Below, piece by piece: positions 21,611-32,700 of a DNA stretch of 64,000 nucleotides. The number at the start of each line of letters is the position of its first letter. The first letter of the stretch is position 1. Under the pieces are notes generated by a model. It was not told the origin of the DNA and did no database searches. It saw only the letters and a program-made list of their open reading frames with translations. The position numbers and the translations under genes were made by a program. The DNA comes from Mactra quadrangularis (lineage: Eukaryota > Mollusca > Bivalvia > Venerida > Mactridae), in NCBI GenBank assembly GCA_025267735.1, contig CM046295.1, positions 17,629,592-17,693,591 on the forward strand. Reading direction: 5' to 3'.

Positions 21611-22858
21611 ATGAATGCGACAGTTATTAACAACGTAACGGCTGATGCGGATGTTGACGCATTGCTTATTGAACTAAATACAGAATTTACGGATACTCTT
21701 ATCCCGGTGACAATTTTTGTTGGAATAGAAATAGTTGTTGGTTTCATTGGAAATTTTTTAACAGTGTTTGTTTTCATGTTCTACTACCAGGCCTGCAACT
21801 ACAGGACTTTTAACATTTGTTTGGGGCTGATTGACTTTATTTGTACTCTGACAACGATGCCGGCGGAAATCGTAACACAGCGGTTTTGGTATAATTACCA
21901 ATTTCCAGTTATTTGCAAGACCAAAGACTTCTTTAATATTTTCACCGTGTCAGCTGAGACCTTGGTATTGTTTATTATAGCAATAGATCGATATAGAAAA
22001 GTTTGCTGTCCATTGAAGTGGCAAATATCACCCAAGATGGCGGTTATACTTTGTATTGCTATGATAATATTAGCTGCTGTTATTGCATCGCCTGTTGACG
22101 TGTTCTGGGGCATGCGTTCCTATGAAAAGGTCTACAAAAACACAACGATTACTGTGACTCTCTGCGAGAAAGATCAGGCTTACCAAAATACTGATTATCC
22201 ATTTGGTTATGAAGCAATGGTCGGAGCAATTATTTTTACTATACTAATTCCAATGCTTGTCCTGAACGTCGCAGTCGCTAGAAAATTGTTCACTCGGAAG
22301 AAGTTAGGAACGCCGGGAAAGAAAAAAGTGACGCAGACTATTTCAGCAATCTCAGCAAGCGACATTTCTCTATCAGTTCTTGATAGCGAGGCTAATGATA
22401 AGAAACAAACCAATGGTGTCGTTCCTAGTCCAAATGGCAAACAAACAACATCCAACACTGAAAACGAGGCTGAAAGCACAATTGGTGAAAATGTTAAAAA
22501 TCCGTCCATGTCAGCGATGGGGAGTATCCATTCTAAAAGTAGCCGAAGAAAAAAGGTCAACCCAGCGACTTCCGGTTCCAAGTCAAGTCGAGTTCGCAGA
22601 AAAGCAGTAATAATGTTTATATTAACGGCGACGTTTATGGTCACCACTGTGTTGTATTTTACGATGATCAGCATCCTTGGAAGTGCAGGAAATGTCGTCA
22701 GCGAACTTTCTGACGGAGGGAAAGCTGTGTTCTTCTTTTTCTTACGATTTTATTTCATACAGCATATAATAAACCCTATTCTATACTCCATCTTGGACCC
22801 TAATGTACAAAAGGGACTGAAACAATTGTTTTTGAGGCTAATGTGCAAACAGACGTAA
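21611..22858 (+). CDS. orphan class A (rhodopsin-like) G-protein-coupled receptor
   Basis: 415 codons in one exon, ending TAA. Seven hydrophobic segments can be placed: TM1 about 30-58 with Gly47-Asn48, TM2 about 66-90 with Asp75, TM3 about 102-127 ending in Asp-Arg-Tyr at 126-128, TM4 about 143-165, TM5 about 203-226, TM6 about 331-356, TM7 about 371-395 with Asn-Pro-Ile-Leu-Tyr at 388-392. Cys102 and Cys185 can form the usual extracellular disulfide. Asn2 and Asn8 sit in N-glycosylation sequons at the outer N terminus. Loop 3 is about 100 residues, Ser/Thr-rich with basic clusters, as in receptors regulated by phosphorylation. Oddity: TM6 lacks the usual F-x-x-C-W-x-P core. The single exon fits the large intronless receptor expansions known in molluscs. 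The ligand is unknown, probably a peptide or small amine. The chosen Met has an A at position -3. Confidence 0.93.
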   Translation: MNATVINNVTADADVDALLIELNTEFTDTLIPVTIFVGIEIVVGFIGNFLTVFVFMFYYQACNYRTFNICLGLIDFICTLTTMPAEIVTQRFWYNYQFPVICKTKDFFNIFTVSAETLVLFIIAIDRYRKVCCPLKWQISPKMAVILCIAMIILAAVIASPVDVFWGMRSYEKVYKNTTITVTLCEKDQAYQNTDYPFGYEAMVGAIIFTILIPMLVLNVAVARKLFTRKKLGTPGKKKVTQTISAISASDISLSVLDSEANDKKQTNGVVPSPNGKQTTSNTENEAESTIGENVKNPSMSAMGSIHSKSSRRKKVNPATSGSKSSRVRRKAVIMFILTATFMVTTVLYFTMISILGSAGNVVSELSDGGKAVFFFFLRFYFIQHIINPILYSILDPNVQKGLKQLFLRLMCKQT

Positions 22859-22994
22859 CTCACTTCAGATTATGTTCAATGGACCATAGCAAGTGACTTT
22901 ATACGTTTTCAATGATCTGTGACTATACTTATGTATTCATTTATTTGATTTGATATTTGTGAATTTAAAGCCGTTTTTGATACTTTTCGGCTTA

Positions 22995-23000
22995 AATAAA
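22995..23000 (+). terminator. candidate polyadenylation signal AATAAA
   Basis: First AATAAA after the receptor stop codon, about 137 nt downstream, in AT-rich DNA. Motif match only. Confidence 0.4.
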
Positions 23001-23442
23001 AACCACTGGTACCAGAGTCTTTAAATTCGTTAAGATAAACACAATTATGTTTCAATATGCTTTGATGATAATAATTTGTCAACCTACACAATTAAAAACG
23101 ATCTCGTATTTATTATCGAGTACATTGTACAAGTTGAAGCTTTAATTTCATAATTGTGTGAAGTTGGGTTAAATGAGGGAGAGTATATATAGGAATGTGT
23201 TTGTATGGACTCTGGTGCCAGTGATATCAAAAATCAAAATTGTAAATACAAAATCTTGGAAGTAGCAAATCAATTATAGTAATGTCAATTTTAGTGCTAA
23301 TTGACATAGAACTTTAAAGTAAAGATTTTATGTATAACACATACCCTGTTAGTAACAGTATTGATGTTTTATTTCGATTTCTTTTAATTACTTAACTTCA
23401 CTATAATAATGCATTTCTCTTGTTTTAAATGTAAACTACATG

Positions 23443-23708
23443 TATATCATTATAGTTCGTTTTTTTCTTAACTGTCAAACATGAATAATTTCACGGTGAA
23501 TGCGTTTGTTAAAATTATTGCCGTAATACATCCATGAGTTTCCGAAAGTGTGTATTATGATCGAGTAAGGCTGCTAATTCAGTATGATATGTTTTAGTCA
23601 AGCTATATTTTTATAACAATTGGGCCACCAGAACAAAAACAATGCATTCAGTTACCGTGAAATTATTCATGTTTTGACAGTTGAGAAAAAACGGAGTACA
23701 TTGTATAT
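23443..23708. mobile_element. MITE-like fold-back element
   Basis: The left arm (TTTTTTTCTTAACTGTCAAAC, then ATGAATAATTTCACGGT) is mirrored by ACCGTGAAATTATTCATG and TTTTGACAGTTGAGAAAAAA on the right. The arms are about 60 bp, with GTATATCA-like ends. There is no coding capacity. Confidence 0.75.
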
Positions 23709-23888
23709 CATCGGTTGAAACGATTTATTTATGAATCGTTCCAGAGGCAGGACAAAATTTTAAACTATTCTGGCTCATAAAAATATTCATTTTTTGTTAT
23801 GTGTAATGGTTATGGTTATTTATGTTTAATTATTGATATAATTATTTGTAATCTAATAAATATGTACACAAATGTGTTGTTTATTTTT

Positions 23889-24000
23889 TCGCGCTTGTAG
23901 TGCAGTTGATAGCGTCCATATATTTCGAATCAAGATTCCCGAAGTAGTACAGTTATCGGATACCATCCTAGACGGTCTTATCCTCCATGAAAAGTTGACT
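23889..24000 (+). mobile_element. SINE family A, decayed head fragment
   Basis: CGCTTGTAGTGCAGTTGATAGC and the later CTTATCCTCCATGAAAA correspond to the head and first body block of family A, with many substitutions. Confidence 0.5.
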
Positions 24001-24072
24001 GTGATGTCAAAAATGTATTTAATAAATGTCAAGTTACTTAACTGATCACATTATGGGAAGATGAATATGTAA

Positions 24073-24180
24073 GCGACCTGATAGCTCAGTGAGTAGAGCA
24101 CTCACCTTGTAAGCGAGCGGTGCCAGGTTCGAGTGCCGGTCACGGCTGCATATTTTCTCATTGGGTTAACATTAGGTACC
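24073..24180 (+). mobile_element. tRNA-like sequence, probably a separate SINE head
   Basis: It contains box-A-like TAGCTCAGTGAGTAGAGCA and box-B-like GGTTCGAGTGCC. A possible anticodon loop CTTGTAA would give TGT. The T-arm pairs poorly and the sequence runs into a body (TACCTGGAGCAGTTGCCTGC) instead of ending, so a SINE is more likely than a working tRNA gene. Confidence 0.5.
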
Positions 24181-24537
24181 TGGAGCAGTTGCCTGCCTTC
24201 TGGAATATTTTGTGAGAACTGGTAGTCATTTTCGAAGTACGTGATAGTTTTAAACCAAGCCTGCATTTTCAGTAAATTAACTAGTACGTATTAATTATGA
24301 CAGATAACGCGTGAACCCACGAGATACGGTATACCGGTCCCAGGACGTGCCAAATGGACTTTATCAACATATCATCAACTCAAGAGCTCTTAACCTAACT
24401 GTTTGAGTCATCTGGATCAAGATTAAGTATTAAAGTCGATTTTAAGAGATAATTTAAATATAGCCAAACCTGATACGGTGCAACATGAATATTTTTCAAC
24501 CAGAGTACAACTACAAAACGTTTTAATCTAATATTTT

Positions 24538-24690
24538 ACCCTGGTCCATTGCGCAGTAGGAAGCGCGCCGGTATTTCGAATTTTTTTTTCGAAAGGGGGT
24601 ACCGGTTTGAATCCTATCCGGAGTTAAACACTAAAGTAAAAATTTCACAATAATGTTAATTTCTTTCGTTGACATGGAGTTTCCGGCATT
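24538..24690 (+). mobile_element. SINE family A, decayed
   Basis: GGTCCATTGCGCAGTAGGAAGC and GTTTGAATCCTATCCGGAG are the recognisable head. The body is represented by TTTCACAATAATGTTAATTT. Confidence 0.55.
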
Positions 24691-25680
24691 GTTCAAGTTC
24701 AATATTTTATTTAGCGCAAGCATAATAGTTTTTTTGACATAAAATATGTACAGTTTGAAAAAAAAGAGAAACAAATAAGCAAACATATGCTGGTTAAAGA
24801 CAAGGGTGTAGAAATGATATGTTAGGTGCGCTGGTCGCTTGTTTGAATCACTCATACTCCACACTCTAAATTCTATTCCTGCGCACATTAAACCACGTGA
24901 CTATATTATACATGTATTATACAACAAAACATCGAAAACTGTAAGTTGTTTTTTATTAATGAATGGGGGGTCGACATTTTTGTCAAATTTTCACGTATGG
25001 GTGGAACCGTTTTGGGTGGGATCAATCTACGGAATTAGCGGGTGCCCGGATATCCGGGACAACTTCTTTTTTAAGTTTGGGCAACCAAACGTTTCTTTTG
25101 GGCAACCAAAAATCTACAAACAAGATAAAGTGCTTGCTACTTAAATGACTTGTTCGGACAACCGCTTTCATATCCTAATTTCGTACACTGGGGTGGAATT
25201 CTATCCCGTACTCTTTTCGGGAGAACTGTTTCGATATAACGCGGATGCGCTACCAACTGCGCGTAGGAAGCAGATACTTGTCACAACTTAAATTTGACAA
25301 GGATTTTCTTTTGAATGACAAAGGACGATAGTTGGTTCAAAATTGACAGGTTTAACTGTACAAAGTCAGACTTAAATATTTACTTTATCTACAAATATTT
25401 GATTGTAATCATCCCACTAAGTTATCTTCAAACTTATGACAGTTTATCGTATTTTTGAAAAATGAATAACAAACAAAAAAATTTGGACATTTCAAGGACT
25501 ATTTACTTTCTCAATTCGAGCTAACCTACTGGCTGAAACCATGCTTCAAAAAGCGACTGGCCTGGTCTCGAACATCTATTACTCTATAGATAGCACCAAC
25601 CAAAAGCTCTGGGAGAAAAATTATATTGCAAATTGAAATAAAACTGTTAAAGATAGTCAAAGAGTCCGTGTATATAAACA

Positions 25681-26391
25681 AGGGATGGAAACGAATACAC
25701 ATTTTGATGTTCGAATATTCGTTTTTCATTATCTAATATATTCGAATATTCGCTTTTATAAAGCTCAAAAGATTCCAAGCATTTTAGTGCCTCAAATTGC
25801 AATTTTTATGTCTAGTTGTGTATATCTGTCTGAATACTAGGCCACTTCGGTTCATTTAGAATTAACAATATCTGGAGTTTCAATGAATCTTGAATAGATC
25901 CTTTATGATTTGTCTATAACCAAGGTTGTGTACAGGTTATTGGGAATCATAACAATTATCTAATTGACATAAATGCCTGCTATAAACAAGTGGTGCTTTT
26001 CACAAAAATTCTTACGAAAAAAATCTTAGTAAGTAAAATGCAAGAAACATTAATAATACGCTCATTTTTGGCTTACCAATTCTAAATATTGCACAAATTG
26101 TGTAGAACTGTGTATACGTTTTGAATATCATATCATAGCTTGCTTATTATCTGTCTGACTTTGATGTGCTAATTATACGAAACTGACTTACAAAGATTTT
26201 TTTCGTGAGAATTTTTGTGAAAAGCACCAATGCTTCTTAAACTACAATTTTAATTACAACTTGGTGTGGCAAAATAAACTGAAAAAGCACATTTTATGCT
26301 GAGAATTTCGAATATTCGTATTCGTTTTTCAATATTCGAATATTCGGGGACGATCCGAATAATTGAATATTCGAATATATTTCCCGACCCT
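25681..26391. mobile_element. hAT-like non-autonomous element rich in CGAATATTCG
   Basis: The left end AGGGATGGAAACGAATAC and the reverse-complemented right end AGGGTCGGGAAATATATTCG are related. Both flanks are packed with GAATATTCG palindromes. Inside, 25988-26036 and 26184-26236 form a second inverted pair (GGTGCTTTTCACAAAAATTC and its mirror), i.e. a nested fold-back. The hAT label is only by resemblance of the ends. No clean 8-bp duplication was confirmed. Confidence 0.65.
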
Positions 26392-27123
26392 AATAAAAAC
26401 CTACTCTGTTAGTTATAGGATAGATTATTCAAGTGCATTTCATTACTTTATCATATTTCTCAACATCTATAGGTTAATTTGTTAGTCTTGAAAATATTGT
26501 TTTGTTTGTTTTGTTTGTTTGCTTGACGTTTGGCTTTTCACCAGGGTCCGTCCGCTCTATAAGATGCATAATGTGCAGGCCCTGGCTATAGAACTTACAG
26601 TATATTAAAAAAAATAAGTGTCTAGTGTCGACAATCTTGGGAAGTCTTCCATCTTCTGCTGGCTGCGCTTCTACGGCAGTTGATGCAGTGTTGACCCCTC
26701 TGCATTTCTCAACCTGGCTTGGGACAGGATATGGCATTCTCGTACCCAGAGACTGATAAGAATCTCTATACTCCTACTAAACTCTGGGTACGAGAATGGT
26801 CTATTGCTGCATTCTTGAAATATTAAGAACTCATTTCCCTTTTATAAATTCTGACAGGTAAATTTCGATTTATACAAATCTTTAAAGAAGAAGCTTTTTC
26901 CATGTGACAGGAACTTCGTGGATTATTGTCACGTGATACACAATAACTACATACAAGGCTTGTGTTGGAATTTTCTGAAAAGGCAGGGCTCGAATTTAAC
27001 AAAAAAATTGACTTGAAAATTTTTGCGAGTTAATTTCTTACAACTCGCAAAAAAGTCATGCGTTTTTTATACTGGCACAAACTATATGATTTTAATAGCT
27101 TACATAGATACTAATCATATTCG

Positions 27124-27466
27124 TACGGTGGCATAGAGGTGACATGGAGATATATTTAAACTTTACGTGGCCACGCAGCTTAGTAAAGCTTAGTAAACGT
27201 TATTGCGTGCGCACGTAATAATTGACCAATGAGAGTTGTCGAAATTGGCGGCCATTTTTCGACAACCTTCATTGGTCAATTATTACGTGCGCAAGTAAAG
27301 CTATTACGTGGCCACGTAAACGCTATTACGTGCGCACGTAAAGCTATTACGTGGCCACGTAAAGCTATTACGTGCGCACGTAATAGCTACTGCGTGGCCA
27401 CGTAAAGCTTTTACGTGGCCACGTAAAAAATAAAATATATTTCCATGTCACCTCAATGCCACCGTA
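27124..27466. mobile_element. MITE built of repeated palindromes, with 6-bp target-site duplication
   Basis: The terminal inverted repeats are about 34 bp (TACGGTGGCATAGAGGTGAC and mirrored GTCACCTCAATGCCACCGTA). TATTCG flanks both ends directly (27118-27123 and 27467-27472). The interior alternates two kinds of self-complementary core, ACGTGGCCACGT and ACGTGCGCACGT, spaced about 22 bp apart. There is also an inner inverted pair with GACCAAT / ATTGGTC (about 27219-27281). It has no coding capacity. Confidence 0.9.
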
Positions 27467-28552
27467 TATTCGTGCAAACACCATTTATGTAGTAATATTA
27501 ATTAACTGTAGATAGAAAAAGGGCGTTCTTGTGAGATAGACCAAGAATATCGAACATGCTTTTATGTTGAATCTTAAATTAATTTTATTGATCTGGCCGT
27601 TTCAATGATGATTTGAGCTTCATTTTTGACAGTAATATTTTTGTGTGTCGATTTCAACTGGCGAAAATTTGCGAGTTAAATTAAAAGTTACTCGCTGTTT
27701 TCAAAATCCACTCCCATTTTGCGAGTATGCGAGCTTAAATCAAAGTCCTGGAAAGGGAACAGTAACCTTATTTCATGCCCTGTTTGAATCTTTTAATATT
27801 TTTTTCCTGGAGCAAAAAGTCGACTTAAATTAGTATCAGGAGAAAACCCTTATAAAATCCCTTTCTAACGATAACTCTAAGCTTTGTACAATCAGGGGTT
27901 TGACCCAATAACCCCGTATATATCAAAACCCTTATCACTAAATAGAGATTTATTACAAGAAAATTTACCTTTACATTTTGGGTGTACGAATCTGACTAAA
28001 ACCCCAGCAAAGATTTATCAACTTCGCACCTGGGTTTTGTTATAAATTCCAAATATTTGCCTTTATCAATAAGTTTCGTCAAAACGATTTCATAACATTA
28101 GTTTAGTTTGGATTTATTTATCAAGCAAAATTGACCCTCGTACATGTAAATTCCAGCAATGGCCTTTCGTCGGTTAGTATTAATTTTTAAAATGAATAAA
28201 TGACGCTTTATTAGTTTTTAGGGTTTTTGATTTGTACAGGAAAGATAAAATATTTTGGGCGTGCCATTAACTTTTAACCCCAAAGGTAGGGGGTATTAAG
28301 GGTTTGAGATAAGGGCTTGAATAGTTTGTTAAAGAAATATGTTAAATATTGCATTGACTTAAAATGACGTCAGAATGTTTTTTAAAATATGTATCCATTT
28401 TGTAAATGTTTTGCTTATTTACAAAATGGTGACAAAAAACCGGGTTAGGTGAGCTGGTCACCATAAATAAAATAGTTTGAGCTCTTTAAGAGATCTTATA
28501 TAAATCAGCGGGATTGAGTACAATTTATCAATATTTTTAACTTTTTACTTGT

Positions 28553-28756
28553 TGTTTTAGCTCGATTGTGAAACAAGTTCTTACAGCTCACATTAGTTTC
28601 CACTTCCTTGTCCCCCAGTACTGAGTTAGTATGATAAAGTTTCTTCCACAGGGAAAACGGGGTATGTTTTAGATGGGATTTGAACTAACGTGGAGCTGGT
28701 TATCCACTTATTACCTGTCCAACGTCGTAACCATTAACTGAGTTGGTCACGCTACC
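28553..28756 (-). mobile_element. tRNA-headed SINE, family B
   Basis: Minus-strand copy matching 5593-5808: AATTGTGAAACAAGTTCTTA-type 3' block, CCCAGTACTGAG, GATAAAGTTTCTT, and a head containing CCAACGTCGTAACC at the right end. Confidence 0.75.
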
Positions 28757-29695
28757 GAATCCATTCTATAAGAAGACGTCATTTCACCTATACAGAGAAT
28801 ATCTAGATATTAGCCGAATTTTCTTAACGGCATATCGAATGCAGATTCGATTCGCCCGAGCTTTTTTCTTAATTTTTTATCAATACAAATAATTAGATCT
28901 CACGGAAATTGTCGAATGATAATCGGAATTTTCCGTGGTTATCATTAACAACTGATTACATCGATTTTTCTGAATGACAAACGCTCTAGACTGATAACAT
29001 TCACGTAACTACGATTAAATAGGTTACTATGACAATACGAAATCACCCGAATAAACATTCGGCAAAGTCCGTAAAGATTAAAATCCTTTATCACAGTTGT
29101 TTAAGATTACTTCGGAAAAAAAGATTATACTTCGGCGATTTCCGTCACAGTTCATTATAATTTTCTTACCAGCTGTACCGGAAACATCCGAAATCAAGTT
29201 CGACAAATTCCGGATATTATCGAATAAGCTGTACTACATTTTGAGTTATCATTTATGAAGAAGATTTTCGGAAATTCGTCATTGGATTTAAAACTAGCCC
29301 TTATCTGAAAGTGTGTTGCCCTTAAACAAAGGTGGAAAATAAGTGCTTTTAATGACTGTCTGTAATCTGACTTTGATAGACGCTTTGTTTATTTCGACAC
29401 AAACAAAATACCTTTTGTAATAAAATCACGCGAGCAAAAATAGAATTAAATAATTAAATGCGAATGGAACTTTAATTGTGATTTTATTAAAGGATATTTT
29501 CGCGTAATGTTACGTGTATGTTCATAAATTTCGTATCATTTCGATATTCCCGTGTGCTTTGATTTTTACGCCTTCCGTGTGGTTTGTTCGTTATTTTGGT
29601 GATTTTCGTGTAAATGTGATTTTACTTTTTCGAACAATCGATTTTACAGAAAGTGAGTTCATGTTTTAAATTAACAATAACTAAGTTTTAAAACA

Positions 29696-29798
29696 ATGAG
29701 AAGTTCAGTGTTGACGCTGGTCAGTTTTGTTTTAACAATTTTCGTGCCATGTATAACGCCACAGAGTTTGGAACAGAAAAATACAGACAACAACAGTG
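29696..29798 (+). CDS. mucin-like gene, exon 1: signal peptide
   Basis: ATG at 29696 is followed by a hydrophobic run (MRSSVLTLVSFVLTIFVP), then a likely signal-peptidase region and a polar Asn/Asp-rich stretch. The donor is G|GTAAGG at 29799. The exon ends in phase 1 with a lone G, matching the phase of both module-first exons (36899 and 51155). Its assignment to this gene, across a 7.1 kb intron, rests on phase, strand and the lack of another candidate. Confidence 0.65.
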
Positions 29799-32700
29799 GT
29801 AAGGGAATATTTACTTTATATTATAAAGTGAATTAACATCTTAATCGATGAAATTGATACATTGAATATGTAAAATATTATTCCATAAAAAATGTATATT
29901 TGAATTATCAATGTTATTCGATACAAAGTATATATGTATACTGTACTTGTTTAATGTTGTTCGATGAAAATATCCAATTGATTATTAAAACGTTATTCGA
30001 TAACACTTTTTCATCGAAAATATCGAATGCTATTCGATGGAAATTATATGGTTAAACTATACAGTGTTAGTCGATATATTGAAACTCAAAAGTGCTATTC
30101 GATAGAAATGCCCTTTTGAATCGTTATTTACTCGATAAAAGTATATATTTATTTAATTTATTCAATTGGATTTTACGCCGTTTCAACACAATTTTAGGTC
30201 ATTTCACGGCGTCCAGCGCACCTAACCTAGCTTTCCTGGACCATTGTTTATAACCAGTACTCACCTACCCTTCCACAAGGCCGGTAACTTCTTCATATTA
30301 TCTAATCAATGGAGGAAAATAGACATAATAGTCTAATTTTCATGGAAGGGTATAACCTCCCCGGGTGGGATTCGAACCCTTACCCCCTTCGGGACACGAG
30401 ATTCCAAATTCCGACGCGCTACAAACTGGGCTATCGACCCAGGTTGATAAAAGTATAATATCCAATCTACATTGTAGCGAAATTGAAATATGTCATTCTG
30501 TCAAACGTTTATAGGGAAATTGTAAAATGTTCTTTTATAAAAAGTTAGTTTTAGAATTTGTTAAATGGTATTCCACGAAAGAAAAACATTTCAACTATAA
30601 GATGTTATTCAATAAAAAAGAACATAGACAATCGGAATAACTTTGAATAACTAATGAATATTTTTTTACAGATGAGAAATATGTATAGTAAGTTGAATTT
30701 ATCGGAAAATCTCATAAACAAAGAAGCCAAATGAAAAAACGATCTACCAACTACCAATCCAATGACAGTCTATACTAAATTTATAATTTTTCATCCTATT
30801 TGAACCACCAAAATCATACGTAGCGGACAGTTCACCAAATCATCGCACCAGGAAAGATTTATTATCACTCAGGCATCGCCATTCAACAGAACGCCATTCA
30901 CACATTTTTATCAGTTATTGGCGTGAATTAAAATACAAAATACGTTCAAGTCCAATGCCATTTTAATTATCTAAATTTATTCTGAATTTTGTCTCAAAAT
31001 TTGAATTTGGCATATGAAGAGAAAATGTCACGTAGCCTCATGTTTGTAAATACATATTTTTTTTCGTATGTGCCCCATGCCAACAGCCTTGGTCGTGTTA
31101 GGATTTTTTTTATTCAACCGCCATTGTCGCATACATTAGCCTCGCTGATTTTAATACTTGATACATAACTTCGGTACTTACTGTCTATAAAATTAGCCGT
31201 ATTTATTAACGGTATAGGGGTTAATGTAAACACCACTAACAGTTATAGTCTGGCTTACCTGCCCCTTACCACTATCGTTATCGGGTCAGGCAAACCGTGA
31301 TCATGGCGGCCTCCTCAGTTATTAATCAGGTATTTCGTTTTCATGATCTTACATGATCATTTGCTGACGATAGTAAGTTTAGCAGGAGTTCAATACTATG
31401 TAGGTCATTCGCTTTCGATTTTTTGATTACACGTATATTTAGCGAAATATTTACTCAAATATGTCTCACTTGAACACAATTCGGATGTGGATTAGTTTCG
31501 TTAGAATTTCGGATACTTTATTTAGCATAAAAATGTATCCACTGTAATTCTTGTACAATGATCGTTTGATTGAAGCCTGTGTAGTGAGAATGTTCATTTG
31601 AAAACATAATTATCCAATACCTAATTCATTACCTAGGGTGCGGCCATGATCATGCTTTGCCTGACGTACTTGTACCTGTCAAAGTACGACTGGGAACCTG
31701 ACAATAACAGTTAAAGAAAAAATTCACAATACCAACAAAATTATTTGAAATTTCACATGTCCAAGAATTTTTAGAAGGATTTAATTTGTCGGTGACCTCC
31801 TTGATTGATTAAACACTGACCAATGTCTATAAACGGCAGATAAAGTTTATTCGATTCAAGTGCTCTTCAGTAAACGGAAAATTATGAAATTCATAATCAT
31901 TGAAAAATGTCTAAGATCGTGGGCGGATCAAGCTGTGAGGGGCATGAAGTAAACAAAAATTGACATTTCTATTTTGAATCGCTTAGGCCTAAAATCCTAT
32001 AAATTGTTTTGATGTATAGCGTTCGACTAACCTTTCAATGTTCCCGGGGTACTTTAATTTACCAAAAAACTAGCTTAACCTTCCACAAGGGGCTGGAATA
32101 TTGTCCCTAAAATTGGCTTAGTTTAATATAATAATTTATTTTAACTCGATTATGAAACAAATTTTTAGATCAATTACTCTCGAGGCCGCCTCCTGGTCCC
32201 CAAGTATTGAGCTAGTATGACAAAGTTTCTTGTTCTGTTTTTGTCATGTGATCCATGCTTGTACAATGCTGTATTCATTTGTATTTTACATGCACTATGT
32301 ATCTCGGTGGGAGAAAATAATGTGTATGTTCTGTTCAGTGTATCTTTTTTCACAAAAAAAATCTTACTAAAATTAAGCTATCGTATGTCAATTTCATAAT
32401 TTTTACCGATCAATGTCAGAATAATAATAAAATAACTATGATATGATATACAAAAGGCATGTAATATACTAAATAATTAATAAAAATATTTGAAATTGAT
32501 TGGTCCAAATATGACGGTGTTATTAATGTTTCTTGTTTTTGACTTAAATTGGATTAGATTTATATTTAGATTTATTTTTACATACAATGTTACAATATGG
32601 CACACAAATTACAATATGGCACACAAATTACAATAATAACACACAAATTACAATAATAACACACAAGTTACAATAATCACATACAAGTTACAATAATAAC

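Larger units (their letters stand above)
22859..29695. other. gene-free stretch between the receptor and the mucin-like gene
   Basis: It holds the fold-back and SINE elements listed separately and AT-rich DNA between them. A weak tRNA-like remnant in minus orientation lies near 25190-25270. Open frames up to about 100 codons (for example 24839-25144) show no domain. The 28.8-29.3 kb part is unusually rich in TTCGG/CCGAA, without a clear repeat unit. The promoter of the mucin-like gene should be in the last few hundred bases; no strong TATA element was seen. Confidence 0.5.

Noticed and set aside
24073..24150. Working tRNA gene
   Set aside because: T-arm pairing is poor and a SINE-like body follows with no terminator in the right place.
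24839..25144. 101-codon frame downstream of the receptor
   Set aside because: No domain, no splice signals and no second copy; chance frame next to decayed SINEs.
30672..30687. 16-nt micro-exon between a strong acceptor and GTAAGT donor
   Set aside because: It would leave phase 2, whereas both module-first exons need phase 1. No further compatible exon was found.
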